A DNA stretch of 46,385 nucleotides, taken from NCBI GenBank assembly GCA_023397475.1, contig JAEWUD010000006.1, positions 1 through 46,385 on the forward strand, in the 5' to 3' direction. Below are positions 8,444-17,441 of the stretch, piece after piece (position 1 is the first letter of the stretch; each line of letters opens with the position of its first letter). Origin of the DNA: Bacillota bacterium. Its GTDB lineage: Bacteria > Bacillota > Clostridia > Saccharofermentanales > Saccharofermentanaceae. Both the position numbers and the translations under genes were made by a program. The notes beneath the pieces were generated by a model. The model had not been told where the DNA came from. It did not search any database and saw only the letters and a list, made by a program, of their open reading frames with translations.

Positions 8444-9259
8444 ATGAGAAGACAGTTCATGAAGACAGCCGGCAAGACCTCCGGTATCGTCTATTGCGTA
8501 TTGGTGTACCTCTTCCTCTTCCTTCCGATCGCGACGATCGTCGTGAATTCGTTCAATGCGACGACGACGAAACCGTATCTGAGCTGGAAGGGCTTCACCT
8601 TCGACTGGTACGTCAAGCTTCTGGACAACACGTCGCTTCTTGAATCGTTCGGCAATACGATGATCATCGCGGCGGCAAGCACATTGCTTGCGACCTGCAT
8701 CGGGACTCTGGCCGCCGTCGGGATGTACAAATACAAGTTCCGTGGCAAATCGATCATCGACGGGCTCCTGTATATCCCCGTCGTCATCCCTGAGATTGTC
8801 CTCGGTATCGCGCTGCTTACGTTATTCAGCAGGACCAATATCCCCCGGGGGATGCTCAGCCTGATCCTCGCGCACGTGACCTTCAGCATTCCATTTGTCA
8901 TCTTCAATATCCGTGCACGACTGGCCGGATATGACAATTCGATCGAGGAGGCCTCGCTCGATCTGGGGGCCAATCGCTTGCAGACCTTTTTCCGCATAAC
9001 ACTCCCGGTGCTCGCGCCGGGCATCGGCGGCGGCGCACTACTGGCCTTCACCCTGTCTCTGGATGACGTCATCATCAGTTATTTCACGAACGGTCAGACC
9101 AAGACCTTCCCGCTGAAGGTCATGGAAAGTATAAAGAGCGGCGTCTCTCCGGATATCAATGCTCTTTCCACCATTATCCTGATCGGAACCATTCTCTTAG
9201 TCGTACTCTCGCAACGCAGCAGCACAAAGAAAAAGAACATCATGGAGGGATTGAAATGA
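8444..9259 (+). CDS. potC: Spermidine/putrescine ABC importer permease, PotC-like
   Basis: The second permease has 271 residues and about six membrane helices. 'SFNATTTKPYLSWKGFTFDWY' near the N-terminus is characteristic of PotC. The EAA motif is EEASLDLGANRLQTFFRITLP, and the FTLSLDDVIISYF segment is conserved in PotC. The C-terminal end is short and basic. Its stop overlaps the potD start (ATGA), so potC and potD are likely translated together. Confidence 0.95.
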   Translation: MRRQFMKTAGKTSGIVYCVLVYLFLFLPIATIVVNSFNATTTKPYLSWKGFTFDWYVKLLDNTSLLESFGNTMIIAAASTLLATCIGTLAAVGMYKYKFRGKSIIDGLLYIPVVIPEIVLGIALLTLFSRTNIPRGMLSLILAHVTFSIPFVIFNIRARLAGYDNSIEEASLDLGANRLQTFFRITLPVLAPGIGGGALLAFTLSLDDVIISYFTNGQTKTFPLKVMESIKSGVSPDINALSTIILIGTILLVVLSQRSSTKKKNIMEGLK

Positions 9260-10326
9260 AGAAGAAAATGAATCGGAAGATCCTTGCGATCGGAATGATC
9301 GCAGCAATGTGTATGTCACTTGCCGCATGCGGCGGAGCACAGACCCCGACAAGTGCGGAGAGCAGAACCCTGAATATCTACGTGTGGACCGAGTATGTGC
9401 CGGAATCGGTCATCAAGGGATTCGAAGAGAAGACCGGCATCACGGTCAATGTGTCCACGTTCTCGTCCAACGAAGATATGCTCGCCAAGGTGAAGGCCGA
9501 ATCGGAAGGTGCGTACGATCTTGTGCAGCCGAGTGATTATATGGTCGAGCAGATGATCAATCAGGGCATGCTCGAAAAGATCGACAGCACGAAACTGACG
9601 AATCTCAAGAACATCGGTGCATCCTACCTGAAACCGTCCTATGATCCGACGGGTGAATACTCCGTACCCTATCTCGGTGGCGTCGGCGCGATCGCGGTCA
9701 ATACCTCGATGATTACGGACGAGATCAACTCCTACGCTGATCTTTTTAACCCGGCCTATGCGAACACTCTGGTCGTATTGGATGATTTTCGCGCGACGAT
9801 CGGCATTACCGCGCACAGCATCGGACTCAGCATGAATGAGACCGATCATGCCAATCTGGCCTTGGTCAAAGAACAGCTTCTGAAGCTCAAGGATATTGTC
9901 AAGCTCTATGACAGCGACAGCCCGAAGTCCGCCTTGATCTCCGGAGACTGTGCGCTCGGGTTCTGCTGGAGTGCGGAGATCGCTCTCGCGATGGAAGAGA
10001 ATCCCGATATCGAGATCGTCTATCCCGAAGAAGGCGCGTTTCTTTTCCTGGACAACTGGTGTGTTCCGAAGGGCGCCAAGAACTACGACGAAGCCATGGA
10101 ATTCATCAACTATATGCTCGAGGCCGAAACCTCTGCTAAGGTCTCCGCGGAATTCCCTTACTTGAATCCCAATACAGCGGCGGTGGAGCTTCTCGGCAGC
10201 GAATACATCGATAATCCCGCCAAGAATCCTCCGGCCGACGTGTTCAGCAAGGGAGAGTTCGTGATGAATCTTGACACCGAAACGATCGCAATCTACGACG
10301 AGATGTGGACAACCCTTAAGAAATAA
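9256..10326 (+). CDS. potD: Polyamine-binding lipoprotein, PotD/PotF-like
   Basis: A basic start, a hydrophobic segment and the lipobox SLAAC place the lipidated cysteine at residue 25, anchoring the receptor outside the membrane. The mature protein begins with a typical PotD strand (LNIYVWTEYVPESVIKGFEEKTGI). 'YDLVQPSDYMVEQMINQGMLEKID' and 'SVPYLGGVGAIAVN' are family segments that line the polyamine site. It delivers spermidine or putrescine to PotBC. The genes downstream argue for putrescine, but residue-level specificity cannot be read safely here. Confidence 0.95.
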   Translation: MKKKMNRKILAIGMIAAMCMSLAACGGAQTPTSAESRTLNIYVWTEYVPESVIKGFEEKTGITVNVSTFSSNEDMLAKVKAESEGAYDLVQPSDYMVEQMINQGMLEKIDSTKLTNLKNIGASYLKPSYDPTGEYSVPYLGGVGAIAVNTSMITDEINSYADLFNPAYANTLVVLDDFRATIGITAHSIGLSMNETDHANLALVKEQLLKLKDIVKLYDSDSPKSALISGDCALGFCWSAEIALAMEENPDIEIVYPEEGAFLFLDNWCVPKGAKNYDEAMEFINYMLEAETSAKVSAEFPYLNPNTAAVELLGSEYIDNPAKNPPADVFSKGEFVMNLDTETIAIYDEMWTTLKK

Positions 10327-10343
10327 AGTTGAAGGTGGAGATT

Positions 10344-11822
10344 ATGGATAGCAAACTGATGTACATTGACGGGCAATGGACCCGGGGCGAATCACAAGCG
10401 ACCATGGATGCGGTGAATCCGGCGACCGGCGAGGTCTTCGCGACCTTCTGCCGGGGCACGATCCCGGACGTCAGAGCCGCGATCGCCGCCGCGAAAAAAT
10501 CCTTCTACGTCACAAGGGACTGGCGCGACATGGACTCGCAGGCCCGCTCCAATATGCTGATGAAGATCGCCGACCTGATCGAGAAGAATGCCGCGGAACT
10601 TGCGATGCTCGACACGATCGATAACGGGAAGCCCTTACGCGAAGCGGAGGGCGACGTCAATGACGGACTCCATACGTTTCGCTATTACGCGGGACTCATC
10701 AAGGCTCCGCAAGGCGGTGTATATCAGGTCAACGCGGGATTCGGGCAGATGCATTCCTATACGGTTCATGAACCGGTGGGTGTGTGCGCCCTGATTACCC
10801 CATGGAACTACCCCTTCCTGATGGCTTGCTGGAAGATGGCACCGGCCCTTGCCGCCGGCAACAGCATCGTTTTCAAGCCGAGCTCCAAGACAAGCCTATC
10901 CTCGATCAAGCTTTTCGAGATCTTCGAGGAAGCGGGCATGCCCCGAGGCAGCGTCAACCTGGTCTTAGGCAGCGGCAACCTCGGCGCGGAGATGAGCGAG
11001 AGTATGGATGTCGACATGGTGACCTTTACCGGAAGTACCGAGGTCGGGCAGAGTGTCATGCGTGCGGCCGCCGGCAATGTCAAGAAGATCGGCCTCGAGC
11101 TTGGCGGCAAGTCGCCGAATGTGATCTTTGCCGACTGCGATATCGACGGTGCCGTCGAATGGGCGATGATCGGAATCTTCTTCAATCAAGGAGAAGTGTG
11201 TTCCGCCGGATCCCGGATCATCATCGAGGAATCCATTAAGGATCAGTTTGTGGCCAAACTCGCCGCTCGTGCGAATGCGATGACGCTGGGAGATCCTGTC
11301 GGAAATCCGGACATGGGTCCTCTCGTATCCATGGATCACATGCAACAGGTTCTCGACTATATCCGTTCCGGTGTCGAAGAGGGTGCGACTCTCGTCTGCG
11401 GCGGATCGCGCTGGACCGAGGGAGAGTGCGCGAAGGGATACTTCGTGCGGCCGACGATCTTCACGGATTGCACATCTGAGATGAAGATCGTCCGCGAAGA
11501 GATCTTCGGGCCGGTCGTCACCGTCCAGACCTTCACGACGGAGCAGGAGGCGATTGATCTGGCGAACGATACCATATACGGCCTCGCCGGCGGTGTATTC
11601 ACCTCAGACTGTGCGCGGGCGATGCGCGTGATCAAGGAGCTCCGCGCCGGAATCACATGGATCAACTGCTATAACCCGACCTTCAACGAGGCTCCGTGGG
11701 GCGGCTACAAGATGAGCGGCATCGGGCGCGAGCTTGGTGTCCAGGGGCTCGAGGAATATCAGGAAATTAAGCAGATCAATATGAACCTGAACCCGGGTAT
11801 TGTCGGATGGTATGAACATTAA
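10344..11822 (+). CDS. NAD(P)-dependent aldehyde dehydrogenase, probable 4-aminobutyraldehyde dehydrogenase
   Basis: This 492-residue enzyme has the full aldehyde dehydrogenase fold. The glutamate motif LELGGKSPN has E252 as general base, and GEVCSAGSR has C286 as the catalytic nucleophile. 'TPWNYPFLMACWKMAPALAAGN' and 'FTGSTEVG' bind the cofactor. It resembles the betaine/4-aminobutyraldehyde group. Placed between potD and a putrescine-type aminotransferase, its most likely job is to oxidise 4-aminobutyraldehyde to GABA. ATG 10344 is preferred because of GAAGGTGGAG upstream; a TTG at 10329 is less likely. Confidence 0.93.
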   Translation: MDSKLMYIDGQWTRGESQATMDAVNPATGEVFATFCRGTIPDVRAAIAAAKKSFYVTRDWRDMDSQARSNMLMKIADLIEKNAAELAMLDTIDNGKPLREAEGDVNDGLHTFRYYAGLIKAPQGGVYQVNAGFGQMHSYTVHEPVGVCALITPWNYPFLMACWKMAPALAAGNSIVFKPSSKTSLSSIKLFEIFEEAGMPRGSVNLVLGSGNLGAEMSESMDVDMVTFTGSTEVGQSVMRAAAGNVKKIGLELGGKSPNVIFADCDIDGAVEWAMIGIFFNQGEVCSAGSRIIIEESIKDQFVAKLAARANAMTLGDPVGNPDMGPLVSMDHMQQVLDYIRSGVEEGATLVCGGSRWTEGECAKGYFVRPTIFTDCTSEMKIVREEIFGPVVTVQTFTTEQEAIDLANDTIYGLAGGVFTSDCARAMRVIKELRAGITWINCYNPTFNEAPWGGYKMSGIGRELGVQGLEEYQEIKQINMNLNPGIVGWYEH

Positions 11823-11848
11823 TTGAAGCAATCGAAGGAGCAGACAAT

Positions 11849-13201
11849 ATGGAATACAAAGACGTTCTAAGTGAACTTACTACAGTCATCGGCTATATCC
11901 ACAGCGATCAACTCACGGACGGCGAGAAAGATACGATTACCAAAGATACCCTTCACTACTTCGATCATTATGTCAGTCCCGGTTGGCTCAAGTACCGCAA
12001 GTCGGTCTCGACCAACTCCGCGGTTGTCGAATGGCGCGACCACGATTCGGTTTGCAGCGGTCTCTACGGTGAAGAGTTTATCGACTGTCTGGGCGGGTTC
12101 GGCATCTTCACCTGCGGGCATAGAAACCCGGAGATCCTGGACACCATCAAAGCGCAACTCGATCATCAGGCCCTGCATTCACAGGAGCTTCTCGATCCAC
12201 TTCGCGGCTACCTCGCCAAGGCGTTGGCCGGAATAACTCCGGGCGATCTGCAATACTGCTTCTTCACAAACGGCGGCGCGGAGGCCGTCGAGATGTCGCT
12301 GAAGCTGGCCCGCATCGCGACCGGCAGCCGGTGGTACATCTCGACGACAGGCGCATTCCATGGTAAATCCATGGGTGCGATCTCCGTCGGCGGCAAGAAC
12401 ACCTACCGCGTCCCTTATACGCCCATGGTCCAGCAAGTCCAGCATGTCGAATACGGTAATGCCGAGGATGCGCGAAAAGCGATCCGCAACCTCAAGGCCG
12501 TCGGCGAATCGGTCGCGGCGATGATCGTCGAGCCGATCCAGGGAGAAGCCGGCATCATCGTTCCCCCGCCCGGATACCTGAAAGAACTTCGTCAGATCTG
12601 CGACGAATACGACGTCGCGCTGATATTCGACGAGATTCAGACCGGTATGGGAAGAACCGGCGCGATGTTCCGCTGTGAAGAAGAGGATGTGGTCCCGGAT
12701 ATTCTTTGCTTCGGCAAGGCCTTCGGCGGCGGAATTCTTCCGATCACGGGAATCATCTGCCGGCCGAAGATGTGGGTGCAGGAACTTGTGGACAATCCCT
12801 GGCTCCTCGGATCTCCGACCTTCGGAGGCAATCCCGTCTGCTGCTCCGCCGCGCTCGCCACGATCAAGTACATGCTCGAGAACGATATTCCCGGGCAGTG
12901 CAAGACCAAGGGCGTCTACCTGAAGGATAAGCTTCTGGAACTGAAGGAGAAATATCCGACCGTGATCGAGGACGTACGCGGTGTCGGCCTGATGCTCGCC
13001 GTCGAATTCATCAGTTGCGAGGTCGGCTATAACGCCGCCAAGGGTCTGTTCGGGCGCGGGGTTCTCACGGCCGGAACACTTGTCAATTCCAAGTGTATTC
13101 GCTTCGAACCGGCGGCCGTCATAACGCAGGAACAGATGGATGCGGTGATCGAACGTTTCGACGCCGTACTCGCCGAGACTAAGTCGGCCTTTGGGTTGTA
13201 A
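11849..13201 (+). CDS. patA: Putrescine aminotransferase, class III PLP enzyme
   Basis: This 450-residue class III aminotransferase carries the PLP lysine at about K290 in CFGKAFGGGILP, and the aspartate motif IFDEIQTGMGRTG. The N-terminal helix-rich extension and the segments SGLYGEEFIDCLGGFGIFTCGHRNP and HSQELLDPLRGYLAKALA match E. coli PatA/YgjG, which is about 459 residues. The reaction moves the amino group of putrescine to 2-oxoglutarate and yields 4-aminobutyraldehyde, the substrate of the dehydrogenase just upstream. It sits 26 bases after that gene and three before the alcohol dehydrogenase gene. Confidence 0.92.
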   Translation: MEYKDVLSELTTVIGYIHSDQLTDGEKDTITKDTLHYFDHYVSPGWLKYRKSVSTNSAVVEWRDHDSVCSGLYGEEFIDCLGGFGIFTCGHRNPEILDTIKAQLDHQALHSQELLDPLRGYLAKALAGITPGDLQYCFFTNGGAEAVEMSLKLARIATGSRWYISTTGAFHGKSMGAISVGGKNTYRVPYTPMVQQVQHVEYGNAEDARKAIRNLKAVGESVAAMIVEPIQGEAGIIVPPPGYLKELRQICDEYDVALIFDEIQTGMGRTGAMFRCEEEDVVPDILCFGKAFGGGILPITGIICRPKMWVQELVDNPWLLGSPTFGGNPVCCSAALATIKYMLENDIPGQCKTKGVYLKDKLLELKEKYPTVIEDVRGVGLMLAVEFISCEVGYNAAKGLFGRGVLTAGTLVNSKCIRFEPAAVITQEQMDAVIERFDAVLAETKSAFGL

Positions 13202-13204
13202 GCC

Positions 13205-14371
13205 ATGGGAGATGTGATAGAAATCATTGAAAATCTGCCGGTTCAGCTTCTTTTTGGGCGAGGGAAAGCGGCGGAAATCGGACGGCACGCATCGCGATTC
13301 GGGCGGTCGGCGCTCCTCGTCACCGGAAGGAAAAGTACCCGAAGGAGTGGCCTTCTCGATAAAGTGACGGCGGATCTCAAAGCCTGCGGGGTCGAGACGA
13401 CCGTCTTCGACCGGGTTGACTCCAATCCGGACACCACGACAGCCGAGGAAGGTGCCGAGCTGATCAGGAAGAACCGCTACGATGTGGTCATCGCGCTCGG
13501 GGGCGGCAGCATCTTGGACTGCGCCAAAGCGATGGCTTTCTCCGCCGACAATCCGGGCGATCTGAGTGATTATATTTTCGGGAGGAAGACGGGCAAGTCG
13601 AAGATTCCCTTGATTGCCGTGCCGACAACGTGCGGAACCGGAAGCGAAGGCAACGGATTTGCCGTGCTGACCCATCCGGAGACCCACGACAAGAAGTCCC
13701 TGCGGGACCTGAGCTGCGTGCCGACGCTCTCGATCGTCGATCCCGAGCTGATGCTCACCATGCCCCGGCCGATCGCCGCATCGGTCATGTTCGACGCGCT
13801 CTGCCACAATATGGAGGCCTTTCTGTCCCGGACGACAACGTCCGCGAACGAGGAATTGCCGCTCTATGGCATCCAACTTCTCGGCGAGAATATTCTGCGC
13901 GCCTATGAAGATTACGACGACGAATCCGCCTGGGACCGTGTCTGTCTCGGTTCGACGCTCGGAGGTGTGAACATCCAGGCGACGGGCGTCACGGCGCCGC
14001 ACGGGATGGAGCATCCCGCCAGCGGACTTCGCGACATCACGCACGGAAGGGGACTCGCGGCACTTGTCCCGGTGATCACAGCCGCCTCCATCGAAGCTGC
14101 GCCGGAGAAGTACCGGGAGATCTCTTTGCGTATCGGAGGAACAAGCGAGTTCGATCTGGTCGATCGACTCTGTGAGATCCTGGATCGGCTGAATCTTACA
14201 ACGAATCTGGCGCGCGAAGGAATAGAACCGCAGGACATCGACTGGATGACGGAAAACTGTTTTCGGGTATCCGCGCCGTCCATGGCTTCCCACCCGCGAG
14301 TATTTACAGTAGAAGAAGTCCGCGATCTGTATCTCTCCGCGATGAACGAGTGGCCGGGCGCGAGAGGATAA
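13205..14371 (+). CDS. Iron-dependent alcohol dehydrogenase, possible succinate semialdehyde reductase
   Basis: The 388-residue protein is a group III (Fe-type) alcohol dehydrogenase. It has the nucleotide loop ALGGGSILDCAKAMAF and PTTCGTGSEGNG, followed by the metal ligands in FDALCHNMEAF, APHGMEHPASG and ITHGRGLAAL. These enzymes reduce aldehydes with NAD(P)H. Within a putrescine-to-GABA operon the best guess is reduction of succinate semialdehyde to 4-hydroxybutyrate, which would dispose of reducing power in an anaerobe. Other aldehydes are possible. It is tightly linked to patA upstream; 142 bases separate it from the next aminotransferase. Confidence 0.85.
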   Translation: MGDVIEIIENLPVQLLFGRGKAAEIGRHASRFGRSALLVTGRKSTRRSGLLDKVTADLKACGVETTVFDRVDSNPDTTTAEEGAELIRKNRYDVVIALGGGSILDCAKAMAFSADNPGDLSDYIFGRKTGKSKIPLIAVPTTCGTGSEGNGFAVLTHPETHDKKSLRDLSCVPTLSIVDPELMLTMPRPIAASVMFDALCHNMEAFLSRTTTSANEELPLYGIQLLGENILRAYEDYDDESAWDRVCLGSTLGGVNIQATGVTAPHGMEHPASGLRDITHGRGLAALVPVITAASIEAAPEKYREISLRIGGTSEFDLVDRLCEILDRLNLTTNLAREGIEPQDIDWMTENCFRVSAPSMASHPRVFTVEEVRDLYLSAMNEWPGARG

Positions 14372-14513
14372 TCGAAAAGACAGCTTGCTAACGAGCGAGA
14401 AACCGGGCGCGTAACGAGTGATCAAATGAACGCGATACGCCTTCTCCTCCTGATCGATGCTCGATACAAATCGACGCGCGAGAACCCTAAACATGTTGAA
14501 AGGATCAATCAAT

Positions 14514-15866
14514 ATGCTCAAAGATACAATGCCGCAAATCGTCACGTCCACCGTTCCCGGGCCGAAGGCTGCCGAGATATTGAATAAGAGGAGATCCGAA
14601 ATCCCTCATGCACTCGGTTGTCCCTATCCGTGTGTGATCCAGGATGCGGAAGGCGCCATCATCGAAGATCCGGACGGAAACCGCTTCCTCGACTGGATCG
14701 GCGGCGTCGGGGTGCTCAATGTCGGACACGCCCACGCCCAGGTTGTCAAGGCCGTGAAGAAGCAGGCCGATCACTATTTCCACGGGATGTTCTCCGTGGT
14801 GACTCATCCGGGCTATGTAGATCTCGCGGAGAAGATGAACCGCATCGTACCTGTGCGCGGCGAGAAGAGAAGGACCTTCTTTGTGAACAGCGGTGCGGAG
14901 ACACTCGAGAATGCCGTCAAGATCGCCCGGCTCTACACGAAACGACCGAATATCATCACGTTCTCGGGTGCTTTTCACGGCAGAACCCTGCTGACGATGG
15001 CGATGACCGCCAAGAAATCCTATTCCGAAGGAATCGGCCCCTTCCCGGACGGCGTCTACCGGGCGCAGTTCCCCTACCTCTATCGGGGTCCGGAGGGGAT
15101 GGACGAGGAGCAGGCACTGGCGCACTACATCGCGCAGTTCCAGCGGGTTTTCGAGGAATCGTCGCCCGCCGGGCAGGTAGCCGCCGTAGTCATCGAGCCG
15201 GTTCAGGGCGAAGGCGGATTCATTCCCGCTCCGCTTGCCTATGTGAAGGCGTTGCGAAAAATCTGTGACGACAACAACATCCTTCTCATCGCCGACGAGG
15301 TACAGACGGGCATCGCACGCACGGGGCGCATGTTCGCCTCCTGCTACTGGCAAGAACAGGGCTTTGCGCCGGATATCCTGACCTTCGCCAAATCCATCGC
15401 CGGCGGACTTCCCCTCGGAGGCATAACGGCCAGAGAAGAAATCATGCAGGCGATCCCGGGCGGTCGCATCGGCGGGACCTTCGGCGGCAATGCTTTGTCG
15501 TGTGCCGCGGCGCTCACCGTGTTGGAAATCGTCGAGCGCGAAGACCTCTGCGCGCGAGCCGTGGAAATCGGCGACAAATGCATGAAGCGATTCCTCACGT
15601 GGAAAGAGAAATACGAGCCGGTCGGTGACGTGCGCGGACTCGGCGCGATGATCGGCATCGAATTTGTGAAGAGCAAGGCGAGTCGCGAACCGGATACCGG
15701 TCTGGTCAACCGCGTGATCGAAACTTGCGCGCAACATGGGCTTCTGGTGGAGAACGCCGGAACCTACGGCAACGTGATTCGCTTCCTTGCCCCACTCGTC
15801 ATAACCGACGAGCAACTCGAAGCGGGATTTGGGATTCTTGAGGAAGCGATAAGGGAAAGCATGTGA
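14514..15866 (+). CDS. gabT: 4-aminobutyrate aminotransferase, class III
   Basis: This 450-residue PLP enzyme is clearly different from PatA. PLP lysine K293 sits in TFAKSIAGGLPLGG, the aspartate motif is LIADEVQTGIARTGRMFA, and 'GNALSCAAALTVLEIVEREDL' is typical of GabT. It would convert GABA and 2-oxoglutarate to succinate semialdehyde and glutamate, linking the aldehyde dehydrogenase product to the alcohol dehydrogenase. The start at 14514 is chosen for AAAGGATC upstream; two further in-frame ATG codons lie at 14457 and 14493. It ends the polyamine operon. Confidence 0.9.
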   Translation: MLKDTMPQIVTSTVPGPKAAEILNKRRSEIPHALGCPYPCVIQDAEGAIIEDPDGNRFLDWIGGVGVLNVGHAHAQVVKAVKKQADHYFHGMFSVVTHPGYVDLAEKMNRIVPVRGEKRRTFFVNSGAETLENAVKIARLYTKRPNIITFSGAFHGRTLLTMAMTAKKSYSEGIGPFPDGVYRAQFPYLYRGPEGMDEEQALAHYIAQFQRVFEESSPAGQVAAVVIEPVQGEGGFIPAPLAYVKALRKICDDNNILLIADEVQTGIARTGRMFASCYWQEQGFAPDILTFAKSIAGGLPLGGITAREEIMQAIPGGRIGGTFGGNALSCAAALTVLEIVEREDLCARAVEIGDKCMKRFLTWKEKYEPVGDVRGLGAMIGIEFVKSKASREPDTGLVNRVIETCAQHGLLVENAGTYGNVIRFLAPLVITDEQLEAGFGILEEAIRESM

Positions 15867-16115
15867 TGATGCGGCGGGGGTTTTCGGGGTGATGGGTAGA
15901 CGTGTGCTTCCATGAGGGGGCATATGAATGGAATGCTGAATGAATTGAGTATGGACCGTTGTTTTCGAGCCCTCCGTAGGAGTCGAGAACATCGGTTTTC
16001 ATTTTAGCGAGAGGCGTGTGGGGAAAGAGACGCACCTCGGTTAGTCGCGTACAACGTTGGGGATTGGCCTAAAGACGAGACAGGATCCTAACAACAAATG
16101 TTGATTTTGGAAAAC

Positions 16116-16374
16116 TACCGCCCAAAACGGAAAAATTGCGAACGTAGGCGGTATTTTTTCTTGCTTGCACCCCTTACTCGTTGGAAATATACCGCCTGGA
16201 GACGAGGTTGAAATGATTTAGGCGGTATTTTCGCCCTGATAAGAGGGTCTGAACCTAGAAAAGTACCGCCTAGAAAGGATAAAATGTAAAATTAGGCGGT
16301 AATTCCGCCCATGGAGAAATTTTGAAACTCTGAAATTACCGCCTAGCAAGACTCGAACTCAATCTCAGGCGGTA
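16116..16374. repeat. Periodic hairpin array, TACCGCCT stem, four units
   Basis: Four inverted-repeat pairs occur at 16116-16123/16146-16153, 16190-16197/16220-16227, 16264-16271/16294-16301 and 16337-16344/16367-16374. Arms are TACCGCCT and AGGCGGTA, with one base off in unit 1. Every loop is 22 nt and the period is 74, 74 and 73 bp. Loops and 35-36 nt spacers share almost no sequence, so only the arms and the geometry are kept. It fills most of the 584-base gap between gabT and the next gene; the rest (15867-16115) holds nothing I can name. Confidence 0.92.
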
Positions 16375-16450
16375 TGCCTACTCCGACAACCGACGCGCGG
16401 TAACGAGAGATTATTCAGAATAACAAGACCATCCCGCCCAAGGAGAAATT

Positions 16451-16756
16451 ATGCTACAACTACGACCTTTTCGAGCAAGTGATGCGGATGTGATTGTGAC
16501 ATGGGCGAAGGATGAGGTTGCTTTTCGCAAGTGGATTGCGGATCGGTATGAGAAGTATCCGATCGAACCCGGGGACATGATCGCGCTGTACGACGCGATG
16601 GATGCGTACCGCTTCCTCCCGATGACGGCGTTCGACGAGACGGGCGTAGTCGGGCATCTGATCCTGCGATTTTCGAATGAGGCGAGACGTGGAAGTGCCG
16701 TGAGATGGAAATGCGCCGGCCTCTGCAATGACACGGGCACATTATCCGTCCCTTAA
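16451..16756 (+). pseudogene. Truncated GNAT acetyltransferase
   Basis: The first 80 residues read as a normal GNAT start (MLQLRPFRASDADVIVTWAKDEVAFRKW, then GVVGHLILRF), with a good ribosome binding site CCAAGGAGAAATT. After 'RFSNEARRG' the reading loses family character and stops at 101 residues, whereas GNAT enzymes of this type usually have 160-180. The acetyl-CoA binding loop (Q/R-x-x-G-x-G/A) is missing. A 3' deletion is the simplest explanation. A small functional derivative cannot be excluded. Confidence 0.7.
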
Positions 16757-16787
16757 CTCTCGAAAAGTACCAAACGAGGTGATCGAA

Positions 16788-17327
16788 ATGAATGCACTTA
16801 TCATCAACTGCAGTCCGGTCCGAAACGGAGCGACGGCCGAGATCGTCAAGATCGTCGCGAAAAGCCTAAGCGACAGGCATGACGTAACGACCCTCTGTAT
16901 CGACGATTATACGTTCTCCTTCTGCAAAGGATGCCGTAGTTGCCACACGACGGCCGAATGTGTGATGCACGATGGTGTGGATCGCATCATGGAGGAGATG
17001 GACAGCGCGGATGTGATCGTCTGCGTCGCGCCTTCCTATTGGGCCGACGTTCCCGGACAGTTCAAAGCGTTTATCGACAGATGCACGCCCTGGTGCAATA
17101 CACATGAGCCGCACGCCTCCATTCGCTCGGGAAAGCGAGGCTATGGTATCGCACTTCGGACGGGGCCGAACATGAAGGAATGCGATCGTGTTCTGGATAG
17201 CATCGACCATTTCTACGGACATCTGGAGATCGCGCGGTGCGGCCGGCTCGGCTTGTGTTCGGTGGAGAATCGGGAGGCGGCAGCGGACAGAAGAGGTGAG
17301 ATTGAAGCGTTTTGCGATGGGATGTAG
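16788..17327 (+). CDS. NADPH-dependent FMN reductase / flavodoxin-family protein
   Basis: The 179-residue protein starts with the FMN phosphate-binding pattern 'LIINCSPVRNGATAEIV' and has the CKGCRSCHTTAECVMHDGVDRI segment seen in iron-sulfur-flavoprotein relatives, followed by 'DVIVCVAPSYWADVPGQFKAFIDR'. Such enzymes reduce flavins, quinones or small electrophiles with NAD(P)H. Its ATG follows CGAGGTGATCG. The gene is just after the broken acetyltransferase and may have been its operon partner. The true substrate is unknown. Confidence 0.85.
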   Translation: MNALIINCSPVRNGATAEIVKIVAKSLSDRHDVTTLCIDDYTFSFCKGCRSCHTTAECVMHDGVDRIMEEMDSADVIVCVAPSYWADVPGQFKAFIDRCTPWCNTHEPHASIRSGKRGYGIALRTGPNMKECDRVLDSIDHFYGHLEIARCGRLGLCSVENREAAADRRGEIEAFCDGM

Positions 17328-17441
17328 CGCATCAGTTCGGAGATGCTACTTTTCACGCTTCCTGGTTCAATCCAGATAGCGCGCAAGATAACACGCAAGA
17401 TAACACGCAAGTCAGATTATCTACTCAGGAGTTGAACAAGA

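Noticed and set aside
12179..14551. 790-residue minus-strand frame across patA, the alcohol dehydrogenase and the gabT start
   Set aside because: It is a shadow of GC-rich coding DNA: the plus-strand genes have catalytic motifs, and this frame has none.
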